Assembly (NCBI GenBank): GCA_963662705.2
Contig: OY759767.1
Span: 558,001 to 622,000, forward strand
Source: JAPPHA01 sp963662705
GTDB taxonomy: Bacteria > Pseudomonadota > Alphaproteobacteria > Rhodobacterales > Rhodobacteraceae
Length of the DNA: 64,000 bases
Reading direction: 5' to 3'
Shown: positions 57,201-64,000 of the stretch, one piece after another
How positions within the stretch are numbered: position 1 is the first letter of the stretch
Layout of the letters: each line of letters opens with the position of its first letter
Notes under the pieces: model-generated
Seen by the model: the letters and a program-made list of their open reading frames with translations, nothing else
What the model was told of the DNA's origin: nothing
Databases searched by the model: none
Translations under genes and position numbers: made by a program

Positions 57201-58581
57201 CTTGGCGGTGCGTTCGCGATTCTCAAGATCTCTACGATTTCGTCTGGCTGTTGGCATATTCCTTGTTCTCGCGATCGGGGGAGTCGCCGTCGCATTCGCT
57301 GCTTTCGCATACGGTCGCAACGCTGCCCAGCAGTCATTTGACCGCCTCCTCGTCGGTGCGGCAAACCAGATTGCAGGCTCTCTGAGACTCCGTGATGGAG
57401 AGGTCGTCGTCGACATCCCCGTCTCGGCCTTCGAACTCTTGTCGCTCGCCCCCCGCGATCGGGTCGTCTATGGCGTGTTCGGCGATGACGGAACGCTGAT
57501 CACCGGGTACGATATCTTGTCGCCTCCGGACGGCGACAGCGCCTTTTTCACCGGTAGCTTCGCTGGCGAGACCGCGCGGTTCGTGCGCGTCACCCGCCAG
57601 TTCGCCGAGCGGTCGTTTCTGGGGTCGGTCGATGTGATTATTGGCCAAACCACCGAGGCCCGGCGCGAACTTGCGCAACAGATCACTCAAAACGCGCTGA
57701 TTGCGGTTGCGGCAATTGGTGTTGTCATGTCAGCGTTGGCCGCGGTTGCGGTTCAGTCCGCACTGAGTCCCCTGCAACGAATTGAACGCGATATTGCTGC
57801 AAGATCAAGCAAGGACCTGACACCCGTGGACGTCAATGTTCCGCAGGAAATCAGTAGCCTGGTGCATGCGTTGAACCGGTTCATCGCCCGCATCGATCGA
57901 CAACTCCAGGCAATGCGGACGCTGATCGCTGACGCCTCTCACCAACTCCGAACGCCGATTGCAGCGCTCAGGGCACAAGCGGAGCTTGCCGCCGAAGAAA
58001 CTGATCAGGAACGAACCCTCAGAATTGTCGGGAGAATTCACGAACGGTCCAGGAATCTCAGTCGCCTCACCGATCAACTGCTCAGCCATGCTCTGATCAT
58101 TCATCGCGCCGATACTGTCGATTTGGAACCGGTGGATCTACGGACCGTTGCTTCCGAGGCGGTCGACCAGACGGATCAATCCATGGCGGACGTGGACCGG
58201 GCGATCCGCCTTGCGCTGCCGGAGGCCCCGGTGATTTGCGACGGTGACGCGCTATCGTTGGTGGAAGCCTGCAGGAATTTGATCAACAATGCGCTGAACC
58301 ATGGCAAGTCTCCGATAACGGTTTTCGTCAAGGGGCAGGGTAGATACGCGCGCATCGGTGTTCGCGATAGTGGGACAGGAATTCCAGATGCGATGTGGCA
58401 GAACGCCGGTTCACGGTTCATCAAGAATGCAGGGGTTTCCCCAAAGAGCGCGGGTCTGGGCCTGGCCATCGTGAACGCCGTATCCGAGGCACATGGAGGG
58501 CTAATGAGAATTGAACGGCCATCCGAAACGGCATTCGAGGTGTTCCTGGAGCTGCCATTGCTACCGGAAAACGTAGGATGA
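57193..58581 (+). CDS. tctE: Sensor histidine kinase TctE
   Basis: Inner-membrane sensor. The 462-aa protein has a helix at about 17-40, a periplasmic sensor of about 120 residues (the 2CSK_N type seen in TctE-like kinases), a second helix near 168-192, a HAMP linker, the H-box DASHQLRTPIAALRAQ with His250, and the ATPase motifs NLINNALNHG, VRDSGTGIP and GLGLAIV. ATG 57193 or 57190 overlaps tctD. The stop overlaps the next gene (ATGA), so all three are translationally linked. Confidence 0.9.
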   Translation: MPDLAVRSRFSRSLRFRLAVGIFLVLAIGGVAVAFAAFAYGRNAAQQSFDRLLVGAANQIAGSLRLRDGEVVVDIPVSAFELLSLAPRDRVVYGVFGDDGTLITGYDILSPPDGDSAFFTGSFAGETARFVRVTRQFAERSFLGSVDVIIGQTTEARRELAQQITQNALIAVAAIGVVMSALAAVAVQSALSPLQRIERDIAARSSKDLTPVDVNVPQEISSLVHALNRFIARIDRQLQAMRTLIADASHQLRTPIAALRAQAELAAEETDQERTLRIVGRIHERSRNLSRLTDQLLSHALIIHRADTVDLEPVDLRTVASEAVDQTDQSMADVDRAIRLALPEAPVICDGDALSLVEACRNLINNALNHGKSPITVFVKGQGRYARIGVRDSGTGIPDAMWQNAGSRFIKNAGVSPKSAGLGLAIVNAVSEAHGGLMRIERPSETAFEVFLELPLLPENVG

Positions 58582-59666
58582 GATGTTTCGGCGGAGCGCT
58601 ATTGGGTTTGGTTTTTTTGGGTGGCGCCGCCGTTTGCGAACCGGTGCTCGAAGAGACCAAGTCCTACGGGCCGGCGCAGGCCGAAGTGCAGTTGACGGTG
58701 CGCGGCACGACCGACATCGCTCTTTTCGAACAGGTTCTTCAGATATTTGTCGCCCGCTCGGATGGAGTCCGGATCATTTACGAACAATGGGCGTCGAACG
58801 ATCTTTACCTGGCGACCGAGGCAGATTGCCGGTCCGACTCCGTGGCTGCAGACCTCGTGGTAAGTTCGTCGATTGATCAGCAGATTAAACTCGCGAATGA
58901 CGGCTGCGCCACTCCCTATCGATCCGAAGAATCAGCGAAGCTGGCAACAGTTTCAAACTGGCGCGACGAAGTGTTCGGAATAACCTGGGAGCCCGCGGTT
59001 ATCGTGTACAACAAGAACACGATTGGTGATGCCCAAGCGCCCAAGTCCCGCTTCGACTTGATTGACCTGCTCCGACCCGAAAACAGCGCATTTCGCAGGC
59101 GCGTTGCGACCTACGATATCGAGGCGTCGGGACTGGGCTACCTGTTTGCCTTCGCCGATTCGCAACAGGCGACGACCTTCGGCCGTCTGATCGAAGCTTT
59201 CGGCCGGAGTGGCGCCGTCGCAACCTGCTGTTCGGCTGCGATTATCGATGGTGTCGCCAGCGGCGATTACCTGATAGCCTACAATGTACTGGGCTCCTAC
59301 GCGCTGGCCCGCGCAGATGAAAACCCGGACATCGTCGTCGTCGCGCCTGACGACTACACGTTGGTTCTGGCCCGTGCGGCACTGATCCCCCGGCATGCCG
59401 CGATGCCGGAGTTGGCAGGAGAGTTCATCGACTTCATGCTTTCAGAGCCCGGTCGGTCCGCATTGCGATCGGCCAATCTGATCGTTGATACGAACGAAGG
59501 TGTGCATGCCGCGATGCGATTGCCTGAAAACCCGGAAGTCAGTTTGCGGCCGATTCCACTTTCACTTGCGTTATTGGTTGGATTGGACCAGCACAAGAAA
59601 AGAGAATTCATTTCACGTTGGCGGGCAGCCTTCCCAAAGGACAGAGACCGCGAATCAGCCGACTAG
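58578..59666 (+). CDS. Periplasmic binding protein coupled to TctDE
   Basis: A 362-aa solute-binding protein of the ABC extracellular type. It has a signal peptide (RCFGGALLGLVFLGGAAVCEP), then RGTTDIALFEQVLQIFVARS and a middle domain FGITWEPAVIVYNKNTIG typical of Fe3+/organic anion receptors, and IPRHAAMPELAGEFIDFMLSEPGRSAL near its C-terminus. Translation is coupled to tctE and there is no ABC permease nearby, so it may serve as a ligand receptor for the sensor rather than for transport. The ligand is unknown. Confidence 0.78.
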   Translation: MRCFGGALLGLVFLGGAAVCEPVLEETKSYGPAQAEVQLTVRGTTDIALFEQVLQIFVARSDGVRIIYEQWASNDLYLATEADCRSDSVAADLVVSSSIDQQIKLANDGCATPYRSEESAKLATVSNWRDEVFGITWEPAVIVYNKNTIGDAQAPKSRFDLIDLLRPENSAFRRRVATYDIEASGLGYLFAFADSQQATTFGRLIEAFGRSGAVATCCSAAIIDGVASGDYLIAYNVLGSYALARADENPDIVVVAPDDYTLVLARAALIPRHAAMPELAGEFIDFMLSEPGRSALRSANLIVDTNEGVHAAMRLPENPEVSLRPIPLSLALLVGLDQHKKREFISRWRAAFPKDRDRESAD

Positions 59667-59740
59667 TCTTGTCGCCCTTTGCGTCCAGCGCGACGAATGT
59701 GATTGTCGCTCCTGTGACCTGTTCGCCGGCTTTGTCGTGC

Positions 59741-60070
59741 CCAGCCTTCGGTGGCGAGGTACCGGGCGATGGTTGTGGTGAAGCCCCCCGAGTTCGAAAA
59801 GACCGAGATTGAACCTTGGAGGAGCGACTCCTCGGGGTGATCCCTGCCAAGTGCTCCACCGATGCGAATACGGTCCGAGCTGTCTGCGACTCCAAGGCAG
59901 TTTCCGCCGACGATGTCGATCCCGTTCGCCTGCGCCATTGCGCGGATTTCACGCGCGTCGTGAACTGCGATCTTTTCGGTGATGATGACCTGGATGAGGC
60001 GCGTTGCACGGGGCCCTGCTGCCAATCGGCAACGGCGGACGGTTGAGGTCGTCTAGAATGCTGTCGCCAT
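59741..60070 (-). pseudogene. CoA-ligase (succinyl-CoA synthetase alpha-like) remnant
   Basis: Minus-strand translation from 60025 reads LIQVIITEKIAVHDAREIRAM, then NGIDIVGGNCLGVADSSDRIRIGGALGRDHPEES and FSNSGGFTTTIARYLATEGW, matching the mid part of NDP-forming acyl/succinyl-CoA ligase alpha subunits. An upstream fragment in another frame (GDSILDDL) suggests a frameshift near 60030-60065. Both the N-terminal CoA-binding part and the active-site His region are missing. It is a leftover of a gene that may have worked on the carboxylates imported by Tct. Confidence 0.6.
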
Positions 60071-60563
60071 GGGGGCAGCATTCAAGACCGAGCCGGTTCC
60101 AAAGATGAAGGCGGCAGGACTGTCCGTCTCTACCTGCGGAGGCTGGCGCAAGACGGACACGCCGCCCGCTGCAGCCGGAGAAGCAGGAAGCCCCGTGGTT
60201 CAGGACGGGGGCAGTCAAATCGAAATTTTCGCCATTCATGCAATGCATGCCGATGTCCGACGCAGACAAACCGTACGAACCGTTGCGTTTTCTTCCTCAA
60301 ATCCCGATGCCGGGCTGACGTCCTGGCGCCGACCAAGACCGCGGTAACGAGAAACCGGTTGAGAACACATGAGCCCGCGACCTAAACAGTCGTTGACGTA
60401 AATCGATTCACAGTTCCGAAGCTCAGCCTGAAACTGATCTTACCGGACCGGCCGCGACGAGGCGCAATTGGACGATTCATCTGAAGCGGCAGCCGTTCTT
60501 GGGTCCTCCGGCAAGAAATAACGGGTTGAAGGCGAATTCAGGTCATTTACTGCTCGACCGAAC
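60071..60563. other. No gene recognised upstream of rarA
   Basis: About 490 bp without a supportable gene or a clear promoter. It is the right edge of the accessory island. Confidence 0.4.
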
Positions 60564-61883
60564 ATGACAGACGAGACCTTCATCCAACTGCAACCCGGAC
60601 CAAAAGGCAAGGTTCCGCATCCTCTCGCCGATCGCTTGAGACCTGCACGGCTTTCAGAAGTCATTGGGCAGAGTCACCTTCTCGGGCCCGGCCGCCCGCT
60701 CGCGACCATGGTCGAGGCCGGGTCTCTGCCTTCACTGGTATTCTGGGGACCGCCAGGTGTCGGAAAGACGACGCTTGCACGCATTCTCGCTACCGAGACC
60801 GGCCTCGGGTTCGTGCAGATCAGCGCAGTGTTCTCCGGGGTCGGCGAACTCCGAAAGGTGTTTTCGGAGGCACGGGAACATCGCTCGAACGGATCGGGGA
60901 CAATGTTGTTCGTTGACGAAATCCATCGTTTCAACAAGGCCCAGCAGGACAGTTTTCTCCCCTTGATGGAAGACGGCACCATAACGCTCGTTGGTGCAAC
61001 CACCGAAAACCCTTCCTTCGAACTGAACGCCGCGCTCATGTCCCGCGCCCAGGTGCTCGTACTGGAAAGGCTTTCCCTCGAAGAGCTTGACCACCTCGCC
61101 AGGCGAGCCGAAAAGGATGCGGCCAGGGAACTTCCCCTGACTGATGAAGCGCGCTCCAGTCTGCTGGCCATGGCAGATGGCGACGGCCGGGCGCTCCTCA
61201 ATCTTGTCGAGCAGTGTTTTTCGTGGGCGGTCGAGGAGAAACTGGACAGCGCCGAACTCTCACACCGGGTGGTGACCCGGGCAGTACAGTACGACAAGTC
61301 GGGAGACGCGCACTACAACCTGATTTCCGCGCTGCATAAATCAGTCCGCGGTTCCGATCCGGATGCAGCGCTGTACTGGTTGGCGCGGATGCTTTCCGGG
61401 GGCGAAGATCCGCGATACCTGTGCCGCCGGATGACCCGGATGGCAATCGAGGATGTCGGCCTGGCTGATCCTGACGCACAGGCAGTATGTCTGCGCGCCT
61501 GGGAAAGCTATGAACGATTGGGGAGCCCCGAAGGTGAACTGGCGTTGGCGCAAGCAGCAATTTACCTGGCTCTTGCTCCCAAATCCAATGCGGCGTACCG
61601 CGCCTTTGGCGAGGCTCGGGCGATGGCTGCAGCCACCGGATCACTCTCGCCGCCCAAGCACATTCTGAATGCGCCGACAGGCCTCATGAAGTCGATGGGA
61701 TACGGCCGAGGGTATCAATACGACCATGATGACAGTGACGGATTTTCCGGCCAGAACTATTTTCCGGACGGGATAGAACGGCGCCAGTTTTACGTTCCGG
61801 TTGAACGCGGTACCGAAAGGGAATTTGCCAAGCGTGTTGCCTACTTCATCAAGCTTCGGCAAAAAAGGGGATCAAGGCCCTGA
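60564..61883 (+). CDS. rarA: Replication-associated recombination protein RarA (MgsA)
   Basis: AAA+ ATPase acting at stalled replication forks, related to the clamp-loader. The 439-aa protein has Walker A GPPGVGKTT (66-74), Walker B MLFVDEIHRFNKAQQD, the sensor GATTENPSFELN, and the family C-terminus with LMKSMGYGRGYQYDHD. Length is normal. crcB follows after 60 bp on the same strand. Confidence 0.94.
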   Translation: MTDETFIQLQPGPKGKVPHPLADRLRPARLSEVIGQSHLLGPGRPLATMVEAGSLPSLVFWGPPGVGKTTLARILATETGLGFVQISAVFSGVGELRKVFSEAREHRSNGSGTMLFVDEIHRFNKAQQDSFLPLMEDGTITLVGATTENPSFELNAALMSRAQVLVLERLSLEELDHLARRAEKDAARELPLTDEARSSLLAMADGDGRALLNLVEQCFSWAVEEKLDSAELSHRVVTRAVQYDKSGDAHYNLISALHKSVRGSDPDAALYWLARMLSGGEDPRYLCRRMTRMAIEDVGLADPDAQAVCLRAWESYERLGSPEGELALAQAAIYLALAPKSNAAYRAFGEARAMAAATGSLSPPKHILNAPTGLMKSMGYGRGYQYDHDDSDGFSGQNYFPDGIERRQFYVPVERGTEREFAKRVAYFIKLRQKRGSRP

Positions 61884-61943
61884 CAGGTCACTCGCAGGGA
61901 GGACAGGGCGAGGGGCAAGGTCGTTTCGTAGCGGAGACATCGA

Positions 61944-62330
61944 TTGCAGGTACTGCAAACGGGACTCCTGATTGGATGCGGCGGCGCCATTGGCGCCGTT
62001 CTGCGGTATTTTTTCGGAGTCGCCGCGGTTGTTTTGTTCGGTGCGGGCTTCCCGGTCGGGACACTGTTCGTCAATGTCTCGGGATCGCTCGCGATGGGTT
62101 GCCTGGCCGCCATGTTGCTGGAACGAACCGCCGATCCGAGAATCTCGGCCTTTCTACTTACGGGGTTGCTGGGAGGATTCACGACGTTTTCGGCATTTTC
62201 GCTTGAAACGGTTGGCCTGATTCGGGAAGCGCGACTCGTGGCGGCCTTTTCGTATGTGGCCGCATCGGTCGTGCTGTCGGTAGCGATGTTCATTATCGGA
62301 AACTGGTTCGGGCGAAGCTGGATCGTGTAA
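61944..62330 (+). CDS. crcB: Fluoride channel CrcB/Fluc
   Basis: Dimeric dual-topology F- exporter of the inner membrane. The 128-aa protein has four helices with GCGGAIGAVLRYF, GTLFVNVSGSLAMG and GGFTTFSAFSLE, the last containing the fluoride-path Phe/Thr residues. Start is TTG 61944, with GGAG 7 bases upstream. Its stop overlaps the next ATG (TAATG). No fluoride riboswitch could be recognised in the 60-bp gap upstream. Confidence 0.92.
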   Translation: MQVLQTGLLIGCGGAIGAVLRYFFGVAAVVLFGAGFPVGTLFVNVSGSLAMGCLAAMLLERTADPRISAFLLTGLLGGFTTFSAFSLETVGLIREARLVAAFSYVAASVVLSVAMFIIGNWFGRSWIV

Positions 62331-63457
62331 TGGCAGTCAGCTACGTCACGGTTACGGAGGATCAGGCCGGTCAACGCGTGGACCGGTGGCTCAGGCGGCT
62401 GTTCCCGGGCCTCAACCAGGGCCTGATCGAGCGAATGTGCCGCAGAGGAGAATTGAGGGTCGACGGGAACAGGGTCAAACCGTCTGAAAGGATCGAATCG
62501 GGGCAGACTGTTCGCGTCCCACCTGTCAGAATTCCGGACCGGGCCCCGGAAGTTCCCGGGATCTCCGGTCAGCGCAAAGAGCGGAAACTGACGAAGGCCG
62601 ATACGCGTATCGCCCGGTCACTGGTAATCTACCGGGACGATCATCTCATTGCGGTCAATAAACCGCCGGGATTGCCGTCCCAGGGTGGAAGCGGACTGTC
62701 GCACCATCTGGACCGCTTGAGTGCGGCAATGGTTCCCGGTGGCGAAGACAGGCCAAGGCTGGTCCACCGCCTCGACAGCGAGACATCCGGTGTGATGCTG
62801 CTTTCCAGGTCCAGGCTCGGCGCGGCGCGCCTTTCAGAACAATTCAGGACCGGGCAGGTCCGGAAAATCTATTGGGCCATTGTCACTGGATTGCCCCGGC
62901 CCGAACAGGGAACAATCAGGTTCGGATTGGTAAAGATGAAACTGCAGGCCAGCGAAGGAGCCGAATCCTGGCAAATGCGATGCGTTCTCCCGGACGATGT
63001 CAAATCGACTCCCGGCGCGAGGCGGGCGACCAGCCAGTATCATGCCGTAGATTCGGTCGGAGAGGAACTGTCCTGGCTCGCCCTCAGGCCGATTACAGGA
63101 AGAACGCATCAACTCAGGGCTCACTTGTCCGAAATCGGACATCCGATCCTGGGCGATCGAAAATATGGCCGAAATGGGTTAGGTGGGGATGATCGAATCG
63201 AGGCGGCGGTGCCTTCAAAGTCCGTCAATACACCGGGCAAGGGTCTGCACTTGCACGCGAGATCAATCTCTTTTGAACATCCCCGGACTGGCCAATCGAT
63301 GCAACTTGTCGCGCAGTTGCCCGAGTCCCTGAAGAAAAGCTGGGAGTGGCTTGGCTGGACAGAGTCCATGGCACCGGTCGACCCATTTCCTACAATGGCC
63401 GATGAAGCGGAAGTCGCTCGGCTATCTCGTGGTCCAGGCACAGCACCCGGAGGTTGA
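62330..63457 (+). CDS. rluC: RluA-family 23S rRNA pseudouridine synthase (RluC-like)
   Basis: Isomerises specific uridines in 23S rRNA. The 375-aa protein has an N-terminal S4 RNA-binding domain (QRVDRWLRRLFPGLNQGLIERMCRRGELRVDG) and the catalytic HRLDSETSGVMLLSRS with the active Asp. LALRPITGRTHQLRAHLSEIGHPILGD is the second signature. An Arg/Pro-rich tail follows. Overlaps crcB by one base. RluC identity versus other RluA-group members is not certain. Confidence 0.85.
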   Translation: MAVSYVTVTEDQAGQRVDRWLRRLFPGLNQGLIERMCRRGELRVDGNRVKPSERIESGQTVRVPPVRIPDRAPEVPGISGQRKERKLTKADTRIARSLVIYRDDHLIAVNKPPGLPSQGGSGLSHHLDRLSAAMVPGGEDRPRLVHRLDSETSGVMLLSRSRLGAARLSEQFRTGQVRKIYWAIVTGLPRPEQGTIRFGLVKMKLQASEGAESWQMRCVLPDDVKSTPGARRATSQYHAVDSVGEELSWLALRPITGRTHQLRAHLSEIGHPILGDRKYGRNGLGGDDRIEAAVPSKSVNTPGKGLHLHARSISFEHPRTGQSMQLVAQLPESLKKSWEWLGWTESMAPVDPFPTMADEAEVARLSRGPGTAPGG

Positions 63458-63644
63458 GTTTCGCCATGCGCGTCACATTGCTTCCGGTGCCCAAGGCGGG
63501 TGCCGAGTGGAGCATCCGTTCGAGCGGTGTGCGAGCCCAACGTGGTCTGCCGCCAGGCGGGAAGGAATGTGGATGGTTTCGAATCCACGCACTCACGTTT
63601 CGAACACGTGATGACATGGACGCGATTTCGGGACAGAACGTCGA

Positions 63645-64000
63645 ATGAAATGGCCGGGTACGAAAAGGACCTGGGCGACGACATCGGTCCACCCGATGGA
63701 GTTTGGACAGGGTTATTTTGTGAAGCTGGACGAGACCCCGCTCAAAACTCCGGGGAAGAACGTGCTTGCCGTCCCGACGAGCGACTTGGCCGGCATCATT
63801 GCACGCGAGTGGGACAATCAGGATACGGATGTCGTTCCCGCCACGCTCCCGGTGACACGCCTGTGCAATTCCGCCATCGATCGGGTTCACGACATTCGCA
63901 AGGAGGTGATCGATCGTGCTCTCCGATACGGAGAAAGCGATCTCCTGTGTTACAGGTCCGCCGAAAACATGGACTTGCGGGCACGCCAATCGCTGGTGTG
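63645..64000 (+). CDS. ATP12-family F1-ATPase assembly chaperone (partial)
   Basis: The reading frame stays open to the window edge, so the gene is cut. From ATG 63645 it reads MKWPGTKRTWATTSVHPMEFGQGYFVKLDETPLKTPGK..., then SDLAGIIAREWDNQ, ATLPVTRLCNSAIDRV and YGESDLLCYRSA, all typical of the ATP12 group (LLDGRPLKTP, AEWDAQ, LTRLANTAID, TDLLCYRA). ATP12 assists alpha-subunit folding of F1 ATPase and is found in mitochondria and alphaproteobacteria. The Shine-Dalgarno is weak and a stop lies in frame at 63612-63614, so the start is between these. The gap to rluC (188 bp) has no recognised gene. Confidence 0.8.
   Translation, partial: MKWPGTKRTWATTSVHPMEFGQGYFVKLDETPLKTPGKNVLAVPTSDLAGIIAREWDNQDTDVVPATLPVTRLCNSAIDRVHDIRKEVIDRALRYGESDLLCYRSAENMDLRARQSLV

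Noticed and set aside
59608..59730. Minus-strand segment GATITFVALDAKG resembling a hotdog thioesterase end
   Set aside because: Too short, overlaps the end of the binding-protein gene, and could be chance.
50117..60563. Mobile-element hallmarks (integrase, transposase, terminal repeats, CRISPR) in the island
   Set aside because: None could be found by reading; the island call rests only on content and position.
61884..61943. Possible fluoride riboswitch before crcB
   Set aside because: The 60-bp gap lacks a recognisable crcB-motif core and is too short with the ribosome-binding site.

Overview
The window is a GC-rich bacterial chromosome segment, most likely from an alphaproteobacterium. 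The evidence is gene order and family content: tuf-tRNA-Trp-secE-nusG-rplKAJL-rpoBC-rpsLG-fusA-tuf-S10-spc-alpha, with adk after secY. It also carries rarA-crcB-RluA-type synthase genes and an ATP12-type F1-ATPase assembly chaperone, a family largely limited to alphaproteobacteria and mitochondria. I cannot name the genus.

Layout. (1) 1-3469: end of a sugar-type ABC importer operon (permease C-terminus, second permease, an argininosuccinate-lyase-superfamily enzyme, a MalK/UgpC-type ATPase). (2) 3470-11155: parC (+), then minus-strand genes for a KefB/C-like K+/H+ antiporter and a cytochrome P450. Two gene remnants lie between: a frameshifted short-chain dehydrogenase and a diverged copy of the P450 3' end. 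(3) 11330-41723: an almost uninterrupted block of translation and transcription genes on the + strand, with two tuf genes inside identical 1,246-bp repeats. (4) 41724-47767: about 6 kb of non-ribosomal DNA where adk and rpsM are usually neighbours, carrying an AsmA-like protein, a small unknown protein, a Uma2/DUF820 nuclease-like protein and a YedK/HMCES-type abasic-site protein. (5) 47768-50116: rpsM-rpsK-rpoA-rplQ. (6) 50117-60563: an accessory island with hipBA (HipA lacks its catalytic Asp), a tripartite tricarboxylate transporter (tctCBA) divergent from its two-component system (tctDE), an extra periplasmic binding protein and a decayed CoA-ligase gene. (7) 60564-64000: rarA, crcB, an RluA-family pseudouridine synthase and the start of an ATP12-family gene.

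How it works together. Region 3 plus region 5 supplies RNA polymerase, ribosomal proteins, elongation factors, Sec translocase parts and adenylate kinase. Region 6 looks like an organic-acid uptake module: TctDE would sense a substrate, perhaps with the adjacent binding protein, and switch on tctCBA through an 11-bp tandem repeat just upstream of a -10 element. The two non-ribosomal stretches flank rpsM-rplQ, which seems to have its own promoter.

I found no clearly new multi-gene system. The best leads are the identical tuf repeats with a codon-usage break inside the gene, the insertion inside the ribosomal gene string with its Uma2/abasic-site pair, the HipA with Asp changed to Tyr, the TctD-type operator, and the lyase inside an ABC importer operon. 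All family calls were made by reading the sequence; no database search was run.
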